From: Flavobacteriales bacterium
Lineage (GTDB): Bacteria; Bacteroidota; Bacteroidia; NS11-12g; UBA9320
DNA: 64,000 nucleotides
Assembly (NCBI GenBank): GCA_020635355.1
Contig: JACJZW010000011.1
Location: forward strand, 47,057-111,056
Reading direction: 5' to 3'
Under the pieces are notes generated by a model. The model did not search any database, had not been told where the DNA came from, and saw only the letters and a program-made list of their open reading frames with translations. How positions within the stretch are numbered: the first letter of the stretch is position 1; each line of letters opens with the position of its first letter. The translations under genes and the position numbers were made by a program. Shown in pieces: positions 45,965 to 55,265 of this stretch.

Positions 45965-47107
45965 GTGTTGCAACTGAGTCAGTTTCCGGATAATGAACGA
46001 TTAACAGACCGACTTCGCGATGAAATCCGCGAGGATCGGATGCCGCACGGCAAATTGTTTCACGGCCGACCGGGTGACGGAAAGTTGGCCATTGCCCTGG
46101 CCTATGCCCATGCCATTCTGTGCACCAATCGTACAGAAGATGGAGCGTGTGGTACGTGCCCGGCCTGTTCCAAAACATCTAAACTCATTCATCCGGACCT
46201 GCACTTTTCCTTTCCGGTGATCACCAAAAAATCTTCTGATCAACCCGTGAGTGAAGACTACCTGGCTGAATGGCGGGAGGCAGTTTTGGGAAATGTTCAC
46301 CTGTCCTTAAATGATTGGTTGATGACCATCAACGCGGAGAACAAACAGGGGAATATCACGGCTCGGGAATGCCGCCAAATCATTCAGAAGCTATCCCTGA
46401 AACCCTATGAATCCCAGCATCGAATTTTGTTGATGTGGTTGCCCGAACATCTGGGTGCGGTTGGGAACAGCTTGCTGAAATTGATCGAAGAACCACCAGA
46501 CAATACGCACATCATCATGGTGACGGAACAGCCGGAACGGATTTTGGCCACCATTTTATCCCGGGTCCAGATCACCGTAATCCGGCCGTATACCGATGAC
46601 AGTGTGAAGCAGATTCTTTTAAATCAGGGAATTGAACCATCCGCAGCGCAATCCGCCGCCTACCTTTCCGGGGGGGATGTGAATGCTGCCATGAAGTTAC
46701 TCAACGAAGCTGAACTCACGTTTAATCCGATGAGTCATTTTAGGGATTGGATGCGGTTGTGCGTTCAATACAAAGTTCCTGAACTGATGCAATGGACGGA
46801 TTCAACCGCCTCCTTGGGCCGGGAAAATATCAAGGCATTTTTAACCTATTGCCTTCGGCTGATTCGGGAAACGATGGCCGTAAAACTGGTGGAAAATTAC
46901 GAGGTTCGTCTTGAAACTGAGACAGCAGAATTTGTTCGCAATTTTTCTCGTGCCGTTCAAATTAGTAATATTGAAACGCTCTACTTTTTGGTTAACAAAA
47001 CCATTGGAGAAATTGAGCGGAACGCCAACGCAAAAATGGTCTTACTGGACCAGTCTTTGCAGTTGGGACGGGCGTTTGCTGAAAGCCGACGCGCCAAGAC
47101 AAATTGA
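45965..47107 (+). CDS. holB: DNA polymerase III delta' subunit
   Basis: 380 residues, clamp-loader AAA+ fold. A degenerate P-loop (FHGRPGDGKLAIALAYA, about 36-52) is followed by a zinc cluster (CTNRTEDGACGTCPAC) and the sensor region LLKLIEEPPDNTHIIMVTEQ, then SRVQ near the SRC position. Delta' opens the sliding clamp loader and lacks ATPase activity. The start is GTG 45965, or TTG 45968, right after a -7 box. The holB-ricT order is also seen in Firmicutes. Confidence 0.9.
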   Translation: MLQLSQFPDNERLTDRLRDEIREDRMPHGKLFHGRPGDGKLAIALAYAHAILCTNRTEDGACGTCPACSKTSKLIHPDLHFSFPVITKKSSDQPVSEDYLAEWREAVLGNVHLSLNDWLMTINAENKQGNITARECRQIIQKLSLKPYESQHRILLMWLPEHLGAVGNSLLKLIEEPPDNTHIIMVTEQPERILATILSRVQITVIRPYTDDSVKQILLNQGIEPSAAQSAAYLSGGDVNAAMKLLNEAELTFNPMSHFRDWMRLCVQYKVPELMQWTDSTASLGRENIKAFLTYCLRLIRETMAVKLVENYEVRLETETAEFVRNFSRAVQISNIETLYFLVNKTIGEIERNANAKMVLLDQSLQLGRAFAESRRAKTN

Positions 47108-47129
47108 TCGTGTTTTTTGAAGAATATAT

Positions 47130-48431
47130 ATGGGATGTGGTAAATGTGGATCAGGTCAGGATGGCGAATCCTGTTCAGCCGGCTGCGGGAACAATGGTTC
47201 CTGCGGTACGATGGCCTGTAACAAACTAAATACATACGATTGGTTGAACCACATGGTTCTTCCGGACGATTACAAGCCACTGGATGTGGTGGAAGTTCGG
47301 TTTAAAGGGAGTCGGAAGGAGTTCTACCGAAATGTAGAAAATTTGGATTTGTATACCGGTCAGCCGGTGATTGTTCAGTCCGACTTTGGCCATGATCTGG
47401 GTCACATCAGTTTGTCCGGAGAATTGGTTCGGTTACAACTCAAAAAGAATGGCCTGGATGCCGATGATGAATCGATCCGTAAAGTGTATCGATTAGCTAC
47501 CGACAAGGACAAGGAAACCTACACCGAATTGAAGGCCAAGGAGCCTAGTACCTTGGAAAAAGCCCGCACCATTGCGATGGAAATGCGGCTGAACATGAAG
47601 TTGAGCGATATTGAGTTTCAAGGTGATGGTAGGAAGGTCATATTCTTCTATACAGCAGAGGAACGGGTAGATTTTCGTCAGCTTATCAAACGATACGCAA
47701 CAGAATTCCGAACACGTATTGAAATGCGTCAGGTGAGTTACCGTGAAGAGGCGTCACGTCTCGGAGGCATTGGAAGTTGCGGACGCGAATTGTGCTGCAG
47801 CACCTGGCTTACCGATTACAAGGTAGTGACCATGGGATCGGCACGAACCCAAAATTTGTCGATCAATATGTTAAAACTCTCGGGTCAATGCGGAAGGTTA
47901 AAATGCTGTCTCAATTATGAGTTAGACACCTACCTGGAGGCGTTGAGTGAGTTTCCCAAAGGAGATCGCATTAAGCTGGAAACCAAACTGGGATCGGCGT
48001 ATCTGCAAAAGACCGATATCCTCAAACGCATGCTTTGGTTTTCCTATGCTAAGTCGTCTGAATGGATTGCCCTGGATCTGGAACGGGTTAATGAGATCAT
48101 TGCCTTGAACAAGCGAGGTGAGCATCCGGAGACCTTGGTGGACAAGCCGGTTGGTGCCATGCTGATGGATTCGTTTGAGCCAGCAGCCGATTTGATCTCC
48201 GATCAGAGTTTGGATCGCATGGATGATTTGGAGCGGGCACGTCGGAACAAACGCAAAAACAAAAAGCGCAACCCTAAAGGAAAAGGAAACCGACCGGATC
48301 AACGGGATGATTCCAATCGAAATCAAAACCGGGATGCGAAACCTCGTTCGAACGATCAAAAACCCAAAGGACAATCATCGGGCAACCGCAATCGAAACAA
48401 ACGCCGACGGCCGCCGAAGAAGAGTGAATGA
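47130..48431 (+). CDS. ricT: PSP1/RicT-family protein with Cys-rich head and basic tail
   Basis: The 433-residue protein has the PSP1 domain in the middle (FRTRIEMRQVSYREEASRLG) with the cysteine signatures GSCGRELCCSTWL and SGQCGRLKCCLNYE, diagnostic of RicT. In Bacillus, RicT works with RicA and RicF and Fe-S clusters to regulate RNase Y. Here rny is in the same window but ricA and ricF are not. Two additions stand out: a Cys/Gly-rich N-terminus (CGKCGSG...CSAGCGNNGSC) and a last about 75 residues of K, R, N, D and Q, a disordered nucleic-acid-binding-like tail. Confidence 0.85.
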   Translation: MGCGKCGSGQDGESCSAGCGNNGSCGTMACNKLNTYDWLNHMVLPDDYKPLDVVEVRFKGSRKEFYRNVENLDLYTGQPVIVQSDFGHDLGHISLSGELVRLQLKKNGLDADDESIRKVYRLATDKDKETYTELKAKEPSTLEKARTIAMEMRLNMKLSDIEFQGDGRKVIFFYTAEERVDFRQLIKRYATEFRTRIEMRQVSYREEASRLGGIGSCGRELCCSTWLTDYKVVTMGSARTQNLSINMLKLSGQCGRLKCCLNYELDTYLEALSEFPKGDRIKLETKLGSAYLQKTDILKRMLWFSYAKSSEWIALDLERVNEIIALNKRGEHPETLVDKPVGAMLMDSFEPAADLISDQSLDRMDDLERARRNKRKNKKRNPKGKGNRPDQRDDSNRNQNRDAKPRSNDQKPKGQSSGNRNRNKRRRPPKKSE

Positions 48432-48874
48432 GGTGAGAGGGCGTGAGGATTGAAGGGCGTGAGGTTGGATGGCTGAAAGGGCGTGAGGATGAAAGGTTGG
48501 AAGGGTGTGAAGGCGGAAGGTTAATCCATTAGGTAAACCGACGCCCATTTCTCCACTGGTTGGCTTTAAACTGAGTCCGCTTCTAATCGTTGGTCTTTGA
48601 AGGTTCGTCTTTCTTAACTCCTGAAATCCGCCGGGCTAAAGCCACCCCTCCCCAGACGAAAGATCGGGAATACCGATCATATCTTCCTCTACGACAGCGA
48701 TTGTAAACGTTTGTCTCACTCAACGACTTGCTCAACGCGAATTTCCGGCGCATGGCCATACGTTTAACGGACAACAACTATGGTATCATCACAGAATCGG
48801 AACCAAGTTCTCTGTTAGTGGTTTGATGTGAATCAGGAGCTTTGATCTTTGAACTTTGGACTCCTCTTCGTTCT
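48425..48874. repeat. Intergenic region with short GGGCGTGAGG repeats
   Basis: From 48432 to 48525 the words GGGCGTGAGG, GAAGGGCGTGAGG and GGAAGGGTGTGAAGG recur five times, a short imperfect tandem. The rest up to recR has only weak frames; a 64-codon minus-strand frame (48583-48777) is unlikely to be a gene. I see no terminator or RNA here. Confidence 0.5.
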
Positions 48875-49480
48875 TTAGACCCGATAGGGAATCCGATTCA
48901 CAATGGAACGTCCCAACGTGATCTCGTCGGCGTATTCCAGCTCTCCCCCAACGGCAATACCTCTGGAAATGGCTGATATTTTAACAGCAGATGATTCCAG
49001 CTTACGAGCGAGATAAAAAGCAGTGGTGTCTCCTTCCATGTTGGCGCTAAGAGCCAGGACCAACTCGCGTACCTCGTCATTTTCAATGCGTTGTATCAGC
49101 TCAGCAATTCGAAGATCATCCGGGCCAATTCCTTCCAGTGGTGAAATGACACCACCCAACACGTGGTACAAACCGTTAAACTGACCGGTGTTTTCAATCG
49201 CCATAATGTCCTGAAAGTCGCGAACAACGCAAATAAGGGATTTGTCCCTTCGGGGCGACAGGCAAATGGAGCAGGTTCCTGAATCACTGACGTTCCCACA
49301 GGTAGTGCAGTAGGTCACGTGCGTCTTCAATCGGTTTAAACTGTCGCTCAACCGATTCACATCATCTTCATTCTGCTTCAGAAGAAAAAGCGTCAGACGA
49401 AGAGCCGTCTTTTTCCCGATTCCCGGAAACTTGCTCAGTTGCTCAACTGCGTTGGCGATGGTTTCGGATGGAAAGTTCAT
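48875..49480 (-). CDS. recR: Recombination protein RecR
   Basis: This 201-residue protein has a helix-hairpin-helix (LSKFPGIGKKTALRL), a C4 zinc finger (Cys58, 61, 70, 73 in CTTCGNVSDSGTCSIC), a TOPRIM domain (LICVVRDFQDIMAIENTGQF, about 80-175) and the end DEITLGRSIVNR. RecR acts with RecF and RecO to load RecA at gaps. A TAACTTTG box lies 5 nt from the ATG. Confidence 0.95.
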   Translation of the reverse strand: MNFPSETIANAVEQLSKFPGIGKKTALRLTLFLLKQNEDDVNRLSDSLNRLKTHVTYCTTCGNVSDSGTCSICLSPRRDKSLICVVRDFQDIMAIENTGQFNGLYHVLGGVISPLEGIGPDDLRIAELIQRIENDEVRELVLALSANMEGDTTAFYLARKLESSAVKISAISRGIAVGGELEYADEITLGRSIVNRIPYRV

Positions 49481-49485
49481 CGGGT

Positions 49486-49493
49486 CAAAGTTA
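49486..49493 (-). promoter_or_regulatory. recR promoter -7 box (TAACTTTG)
   Basis: A perfect TAnnTTTG on the minus strand, 5 nt from the ATG at 49480, predicts a leaderless recR mRNA. Confidence 0.6.
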
Positions 49494-49599
49494 GCCCAAT
49501 TCCAACCGACTGAATTTCAGCACTCGGAGAAATTGTGGGAAAATATGACAGTTTATTATTTGGAGGTAAACCACTTTTTTAATTCAATTTGATCTGATT

Positions 49600-49995
49600 G
49601 TGAAAACAACCTATTCAGCCACCACACATGATATCCGGATAAGCGTGCTTTCCGAATATCAGGAGTCCGTCTCGGATCCGGAGGAGGATGCTTACGTTTT
49701 CACCTACCGGGTCATCATTGAAAATTTAGGAACTGAAATCGTCAAGGTGATGCGTCGACATTGGAACATCATCGACACAGCAGGTCTCCGTCAAACCGTT
49801 AATGGTGATGGCGTGGTGGGCGAACAACCGGTTATTTATCCGGGCGATGCCTATGAATATGGTTCGTGGTGCAAACTCACCGCCGAGACCGGTAAGATGT
49901 GGGGTATCTATGAGGTCCGTAAGCTATCGGACAATTCCATGCTGGATGTGACCATTCCGGAGTTTATGTTGATTCCCGAGTATCGGAAGAATTGA
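49600..49995 (+). CDS. apaG: ApaG-domain protein (DUF525)
   Basis: The 131-residue protein is almost entirely an ApaG fold: SVLSEYQESVSDPEEDAYVF, FTYRVIIENLGTEIVKVMRR, HWNIIDTAG and the C-terminal GEQPVIYPGDAYEYGSWCKL. ApaG proteins are small Fn3-like proteins of uncertain function, linked in enterobacteria to cobalt resistance and ApaH. The start is a GTG at 49600. A G-rich intergenic repeat follows the stop (49998-50027). Confidence 0.88.
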   Translation: MKTTYSATTHDIRISVLSEYQESVSDPEEDAYVFTYRVIIENLGTEIVKVMRRHWNIIDTAGLRQTVNGDGVVGEQPVIYPGDAYEYGSWCKLTAETGKMWGIYEVRKLSDNSMLDVTIPEFMLIPEYRKN

Positions 49996-50074
49996 TTTTG
50001 GGGAATCGGGGATGAGGAATGGGGAATCAGGATCTACAACTTTGATCTCAAAACTCTAAACTCTGATCTCAATC

Positions 50075-50440
50075 TCAGCAACCGCATCCTTTAAACTTCT
50101 TCACCTTGCCATGCTTGTTGGTGCTTTGGATCACCTCACCATCACGGTACTCAAAGGTCCAGATGCGCTTATTCCGTCTATACAGAATTTGTTGGGTTAG
50201 CTGACCTTCCCTATTATAATACTGCCACTTCCCCCACTTCATACCCTTTTTATAACGATGCACTTCCCAGACGTATCCCGTAGAGTCGGCTATGGCACAA
50301 AGAACCTTGTTACCTGTGGTATCACACGTTTCTGTGTGGGTTGAATCAGCGGCCGAGGCTTGCAGCCATCCAAAAATCAGGAAGATAATGACCAGGCAAT
50401 GCTTGCCACACCAGCCAAAAGACAGTAAACAGCGAACCAT
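50075..50440 (-). CDS. Small exported protein with MORN/YwqK-like repeats
   Basis: 121 residues. An N-terminal hydrophobic segment (LVIIFLIFGWLQASAADS, about 16-33) looks like a signal peptide. The mature part has repeats of the MORN/YwqK type (KKGMKWGKWQYYNREGQLTQ, IWTFEYRDGEVIQSTNKHG) and ends in CGC. The ATG at 50440 makes it overlap the end of uppP by 64 nt in another frame; no better start before the signal peptide is visible. Function unknown; a periplasmic or surface location is likely. Confidence 0.6.
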   Translation of the reverse strand: MVRCLLSFGWCGKHCLVIIFLIFGWLQASAADSTHTETCDTTGNKVLCAIADSTGYVWEVHRYKKGMKWGKWQYYNREGQLTQQILYRRNKRIWTFEYRDGEVIQSTNKHGKVKKFKGCGC

Positions 50441-51177
50441 TTGAGTTGACTTCGTTCTACCAATTTAATCATCCATCGAATGGCAATTACACCGCTCAAA
50501 AAGGCGGCGATAAACCCGAGGGACATCACATCAACGGCCAAACCGGTTGAGGCCGTATCGGCTTCCATATAATCCATGAACTTTTTAAGAGCTGCTCCGG
50601 CAATCAGAGGCAACACCATGATGAAGGAGAATCGAGCGGCTTTGGACCGATTGAATCCCATCAACACACCAGTGGCTATGGTGGAACCGGACCTACTGAT
50701 ACCGGGCAAAATGGCGATAGCCTGAACCAGCCCCATGACAATGGCGATGGGCGTTGAAACGGCATCGGTTTTACTCTTCTCGATTCGATCGGATATGAAC
50801 AGAATCAATCCGGTCAACAACAACATACACCCCACCAGAAGAACGTTCTTGTCGAACAGTTTTTCGATTTGCTCCTCCAATGTCAAACCAACAATGGCGG
50901 CGGGTATCATGGAAATAACCACGAATAAGCTAAAGCGTGTTTCTTCATTCCATTTGAACTGGAATAAGCCACGAATAATTTGCAGTAAGTCTTTCCGGAA
51001 CACCACGACCGTGCTCAAGGCAGTTGCGGCATGAAGTACCACTGTGAAGAGTAATCCCTCTTCCAGTTCAGTACCAAAAATAGCTTTGGAAAGTTCAATG
51101 TGTCCGCTGGAACTGACCGGCAGGAACTCTGTTAATCCCTGAATGATGCCGATCAGAATGGCCTCAAGATGGCTCAT
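50377..51177 (-). CDS. uppP: Undecaprenyl-diphosphatase
   Basis: 266 residues with about eight membrane segments and the UppP (BacA) motifs QGLTEFLPVSSSGH (13-26, catalytic Glu17 region) and LPGISRSGSTIATG. It dephosphorylates undecaprenyl pyrophosphate to recycle the lipid carrier for peptidoglycan and polysaccharides, linking it to the glycan genes here. It lies downstream of ftsX and a DUF3098 gene (14-nt overlap), an order conserved in Bacteroidota. Confidence 0.93.
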   Translation of the reverse strand: MSHLEAILIGIIQGLTEFLPVSSSGHIELSKAIFGTELEEGLLFTVVLHAATALSTVVVFRKDLLQIIRGLFQFKWNEETRFSLFVVISMIPAAIVGLTLEEQIEKLFDKNVLLVGCMLLLTGLILFISDRIEKSKTDAVSTPIAIVMGLVQAIAILPGISRSGSTIATGVLMGFNRSKAARFSFIMVLPLIAGAALKKFMDYMEADTASTGLAVDVMSLGFIAAFLSGVIAIRWMIKLVERSQLKWFAVYCLLAGVASIAWSLSS

Positions 51178-51472
51178 CCGTTTCTTTTGGGCTTTTCAGA
51201 ATGGCGTACACCTCCACACAAAAACCGAGGAGAACCACAATAGGTGCCACGGTTACCTTCATTTTGGTGCTGAAGCTTACATCACCACCGCGGAAAATTT
51301 CACCATTGTCAAACAAGTCGTCTGTCTTTCCGGCCATCAGAATAAAACCCAAAATGATGACACCCAGACCAATCAGCATCCACCGGTAGTTATCCGATGT
51401 AAATGCCATGTGATGACTCCCCCGGCTATCGGTACCGGCTGCTGACTTATCGTGCTCTTTTTTCTTTGACAT
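51164..51472 (-). CDS. DUF3098 small membrane protein
   Basis: 102 residues with two membrane segments (RWMLIGLGVIILGFILMA and a second after MKVTVAPIVVLLGFCVEVYAI). The text FTSDNYRWMLIGLGVIILGF and DDLFDNGEIFRGGDV is typical of DUF3098, found almost only in Bacteroidota between ftsX and uppP. The function is unknown; the constant position suggests a link to FtsX or envelope growth. Confidence 0.85.
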   Translation of the reverse strand: MSKKKEHDKSAAGTDSRGSHHMAFTSDNYRWMLIGLGVIILGFILMAGKTDDLFDNGEIFRGGDVSFSTKMKVTVAPIVVLLGFCVEVYAILKSPKETDEPS

Positions 51473-51479
51473 AATCGTA

Positions 51480-52364
51480 CTAATACAAATCCTCGACCCG
51501 CATACGCAAATACTTTTGAGTGGCGAAATACGTGCCGGGCAAAACGATGGCCATTCCCAGACCGATCAACAATGCAAATAAAAGTGAATATATCTGAATA
51601 TCCTTGAGGAAGACCTGCGCACCAATCAGTTCAAAATCGGCGATCATCAGGTTGCTCTGAATCCATTTTCCAAGTAAAAAATAGGCCCCTATTGTCAACC
51701 CCATCGCCAACACGGCGGAGATAAGGACGTGCACAAAGGACCGAAGGATAAACGGTCGGATAATGAACCACTCCGTGGCGCCTACAAGCTGCATGCTGCG
51801 AATGGTAAATCGTTTGGCATAGACGCTCAAGCGGATGGTGTTATTGACCAGTACCAATGAAATCACAGCCAGTAAGAGTGCCAGAATAATCAGGATACGT
51901 CCAATAATTTGTTTGTTGTGTTCAATCTGAGCCACCAGATCCTGTTGATGATCAATTTCGGCTACGCCGGCCACCAACGTAAAAGCCTCCAGAAGTTTCT
52001 CACGCCTGGAAGAGCTCATTTCGGCTTCCAAAAAAACTTCCAATGAAGCCGGTAACGGGTTATCACCTAAGATTTCAACGAAGTCCTTTTCCAACACTTC
52101 CTTGTAAGCAAACGCTGCTTCCTCCTTACTCACGTAGTTCACCGATTTTACACCCGCCATAGCCTTTACCTCCTTTTCAACCAGTACGGCACTGTCCTCC
52201 GCAATGTCCTGATCCAGGTAAAGGATAACCAGCACATTTTCTTCCAGATGATTGGTGAATTTGTTGGCGTTGATGATGAGCAAGCCAAATAAACCCAGGA
52301 CGAACAACACCATCGTTATGCTGATGACGATGGATATGGACGACACATTGGCTTTGCGGCTCAT
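51480..52364 (-). CDS. ftsX: Cell division protein FtsX
   Basis: This 294-residue protein has one N-terminal membrane segment (about 8-32), an extracytoplasmic domain with LEENVLVILYLDQDIAEDSA and GDNPLPASLEVFLE, and three C-terminal membrane segments. This is the FtsX permease layout; with the ATPase FtsE (not in the window) it activates peptidoglycan hydrolases at the septum. A TACCTTTG box lies 5 nt before the ATG. Confidence 0.93.
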   Translation of the reverse strand: MSRKANVSSISIVISITMVLFVLGLFGLLIINANKFTNHLEENVLVILYLDQDIAEDSAVLVEKEVKAMAGVKSVNYVSKEEAAFAYKEVLEKDFVEILGDNPLPASLEVFLEAEMSSSRREKLLEAFTLVAGVAEIDHQQDLVAQIEHNKQIIGRILIILALLLAVISLVLVNNTIRLSVYAKRFTIRSMQLVGATEWFIIRPFILRSFVHVLISAVLAMGLTIGAYFLLGKWIQSNLMIADFELIGAQVFLKDIQIYSLLFALLIGLGMAIVLPGTYFATQKYLRMRVEDLY

Positions 52365-52369
52365 GGGAT

Positions 52370-52377
52370 CAAAGGTA
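52370..52377 (-). promoter_or_regulatory. ftsX promoter -7 box (TACCTTTG)
   Basis: TACCTTTG on the minus strand matches TAnnTTTG, 5 nt from the ATG at 52364; it predicts a leaderless ftsX-DUF3098-uppP mRNA. Confidence 0.6.
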
Positions 52378-52553
52378 CATCGTGCAACCCATGGTGGGTG
52401 GCCAATTTAATCACATCCCATGCACACTCCATCGGCCCGGATACACCAATTTAGAATTATTCTAATATCCGATTTCGCCCGGACGCGGGAACAAATAGAT
52501 GGTACTTTTGTTGGTCTTTTAGCGCAGCAAACTGCATTAAACATTCAGTATTT

Positions 52554-53195
52554 ATGGCTTTGATCCAATCGAGTATCGCCCGGAAAATTGTTATGGCAGT
52601 GACGGGTTTGTTTTTGATCTCCTTCATTGCCCTGCACCTGGCCGTTAACCTGTTAACACTGGTAAGCGCCGATGCATTCAATGAAGCGTCGCACTTTATG
52701 GGAACCAACCCATTCATTCAGATCATGCAATATGTTCTGGCTCTGGGTTTCATTCTGCACATTGCCATGGGCATCCAACTCACGATGAAAAATCGTCAGG
52801 CCCGACCGGTGGCATACGCCATGAACAAACCGGCAGAAAACTCCAGCTGGTCGTCCCGCAACATGATTGTGACAGGTCTCCTCATTCTCCTCTTCCTGGT
52901 GCTGCACATCAAGGATTATTTCTGGGAGATTAAATTTGGCGATATGTCCATGCAATCGGATTTTGAACTGGTAACCACCTTGTTCCAAAATCCATTGTAC
53001 ACCTTCATTTACTTGTTCTCATTCATCCTGTTGGGCTTCCACCTGGATCATGGTTTCCAATCGGCCTTTCAATCGGTTGGGGCAAACCACTACAAATACA
53101 CCCCCCTGATTAAGTTACTCGGACGGATTTTCTCCGTCATTGTTGCGATTGGTTTTTCAGCCATCTCGCTTTACTTCTATTTGTCATCCCTTTAA
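52554..53195 (+). CDS. sdhC: Succinate dehydrogenase cytochrome b558 subunit
   Basis: The 213-residue protein has five membrane segments with candidate haem-ligand histidines at 28 and 69 (FIALHLAVNLL, FILHIAMGIQ) and more in LVLHIKDYFWE and GFHLDHGFQS. This is the single-subunit di-haem b558 anchor of Bacillus/Bacteroides-type SQR, which passes electrons from succinate to menaquinone. It begins the sdhCAB operon; sdhA starts 16 nt later. Confidence 0.93.
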   Translation: MALIQSSIARKIVMAVTGLFLISFIALHLAVNLLTLVSADAFNEASHFMGTNPFIQIMQYVLALGFILHIAMGIQLTMKNRQARPVAYAMNKPAENSSWSSRNMIVTGLLILLFLVLHIKDYFWEIKFGDMSMQSDFELVTTLFQNPLYTFIYLFSFILLGFHLDHGFQSAFQSVGANHYKYTPLIKLLGRIFSVIVAIGFSAISLYFYLSSL

Positions 53196-53211
53196 TCAAC
53201 TGTGAGCTGAT

Positions 53212-55215
53212 ATGTCTAAACTCAATTCACGCATACCCGAAGGCCCATTAGCCGAAAAGTGGACGAACCACAAATCACACATCAACCTGGTAAACCCGGC
53301 CAACAAACGACTGATCGATATCATCGTAGTTGGAACCGGACTAGCCGGAGGCTCGGCAGCAGCATCGCTGGCTGAGCTTGGATACAAGGTTAAAGCCTTC
53401 TGTTTTCAGGATTCCCCCCGACGTGCGCATAGTATTGCCGCACAAGGTGGTATCAATGCCGCAAAAAATTATCAAAACGACGGCGACTCAACCTACCGAC
53501 TGTTTTATGACACCATCAAAGGTGGAGATTATCGCAGCCGGGAAGCCAACGTGTACCGACTGGCCGAAGTTTCAGCCAACATCATAGATCAGTGTGTAGC
53601 ACAGGGGGTTCCGTTTGCTCGTGAATACGGCGGGTTGCTGGACAACCGATCCTTTGGTGGCGTTCAGGTTTCCCGAACGTTTTACGCTAAAGGTCAAACC
53701 GGACAGCAATTATTGTTGGGAGCCTATTCAGCGATGAGTCGGCAGATTGGCAAAGGAAACATCCAAATGTTCAATCGGCATGAGATGCTGGAACTGGTTA
53801 TGGTTGATGGAAAGGCCCGGGGTATTATTGCCCGAAACCTGATTACCGGTGAGATCGAGCGCCATTCTGCTCATGCGGTGGTGATCGCCTCCGGCGGATA
53901 CGGCAACGTATTCTATCTGTCTACCAATGCCATGGGAAGTAACGTAACCGCTTCCTGGAAGATTCATAAAAAGGGCGCGTACTTCGCCAATCCGTGTTTT
54001 ACACAGATCCACCCAACCTGCATTCCGGTTTCCGGGGATCATCAGTCCAAGCTCACACTGATGTCGGAATCGCTTCGAAACGATGGACGAATCTGGGTTC
54101 CCAAGAAAAAAGAAGATGTAGAAGCCATACGAAGTGGTAAGCTTCGTCCGCGGGATATTAAGGAAGAAGATCGCGACTACTACCTGGAACGTCGTTATCC
54201 CGCCTTTGGTAATCTGGTTCCGCGTGACGTGGCCTCGCGAGCGGCTAAAGAACGATGCGATGCCGGATACGGTGTAAACGCAACCGGAGAGGCTGTATTC
54301 CTTGACTTCTCCTCAGCCATCGAGCGCTATGGAAGAGAAAAGGCTGCGGTTGAAAAAATCGACAATCCTAGTATCGAAAAGATTCGCGACTTGGGTAAAC
54401 AGGTTATTGAAGCGAAGTATGGCAACCTGTTTCAGATGTATGAGAAGATTGTTGACGACAATCCATACGAAACGCCCATGAAGATCTATCCGGCGGTTCA
54501 CTACACGATGGGCGGCATTTGGGTAGACTATAATTTGATGACTACCATCCCCGGTTGTTACGCAGCCGGTGAGGCCAATTTCTCCGATCACGGTGCCAAC
54601 CGATTGGGTGCTTCGGCCTTGATGCAAGGTTTGGCGGACGGATACTTCGTCCTCCCCTACACCATTGGTGATTACCTGTCCAACGATATTAGAACCGGAA
54701 AAATCTCCACCGATCTTCCCGAATTTGAAGAGGCCGAAAAATCGGTTCGCGAGCGCATCGACTTTTTTATGAATAACAAAGGGTCCAAGTCCGTAGACCA
54801 CTTCCACAAAAAACTTGGAAAGATCATGTGGAACGAGGTGGGGATGGCGCGAAACGCAGAAGGCCTAAAAAAAGCCATTGATGATATTCGGGCCTTGCGC
54901 GACGAATTCTGGAAGGATGTTAAGGTTCCCGGAACCGCCAATTCTTTCAACCCGGAACTGGAAAAAGCCGGTCGAGTGGCCGACTTCCTTGAACTGGGCG
55001 AATTGATGGCCTTGGATGCCCTTACACGTAACGAAAGTTGTGGAGGTCACTTCCGGGAAGAATTCCAAACAGAAGAAGGTGAAGCCGTTCGGGACGATGC
55101 CCACTTCACCTACGTAGCAGCCTGGGAATACAATGGTGATCCCGGTAAAGCCAACCTGTACAAGGAAGAGCTCAAGTACGAAAACATCGAACTGAAAACG
55201 AGAAGTTATAAATAG
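53212..55215 (+). CDS. sdhA: Succinate dehydrogenase flavoprotein subunit
   Basis: 667 residues. The dinucleotide-binding motif [20 protein letters not shown] is followed by the covalent FAD-histidine segment [11 protein letters not shown] (His73), a substrate-binding region with [10 protein letters not shown] and the C-terminal FAD-binding [15 protein letters not shown]. The length and layout are those of Bacteroidota/epsilon-type flavoprotein subunits. It oxidises succinate to fumarate on the cytoplasmic face. Confidence 0.96.
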   Translation: MSKLNSRIPEGPLAEKWTNHKSHINLVNPANKRLIDIIVVGTGLAGGSAAASLAELGYKVKAFCFQDSPRRAHSIAAQGGINAAKNYQNDGDSTYRLFYDTIKGGDYRSREANVYRLAEVSANIIDQCVAQGVPFAREYGGLLDNRSFGGVQVSRTFYAKGQTGQQLLLGAYSAMSRQIGKGNIQMFNRHEMLELVMVDGKARGIIARNLITGEIERHSAHAVVIASGGYGNVFYLSTNAMGSNVTASWKIHKKGAYFANPCFTQIHPTCIPVSGDHQSKLTLMSESLRNDGRIWVPKKKEDVEAIRSGKLRPRDIKEEDRDYYLERRYPAFGNLVPRDVASRAAKERCDAGYGVNATGEAVFLDFSSAIERYGREKAAVEKIDNPSIEKIRDLGKQVIEAKYGNLFQMYEKIVDDNPYETPMKIYPAVHYTMGGIWVDYNLMTTIPGCYAAGEANFSDHGANRLGASALMQGLADGYFVLPYTIGDYLSNDIRTGKISTDLPEFEEAEKSVRERIDFFMNNKGSKSVDHFHKKLGKIMWNEVGMARNAEGLKKAIDDIRALRDEFWKDVKVPGTANSFNPELEKAGRVADFLELGELMALDALTRNESCGGHFREEFQTEEGEAVRDDAHFTYVAAWEYNGDPGKANLYKEELKYENIELKTRSYK

Positions 55216-55265
55216 TTGAATCGAAGGATTGAGGAATTGATCCGCATTGAATACCAGTTGATATC

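Noticed and set aside
48583..48777. 64-codon minus-strand frame in the ricT-recR gap
   Set aside because: Arg/Lys-rich with no family features or promoter; not convincing as a gene or transposase relic.
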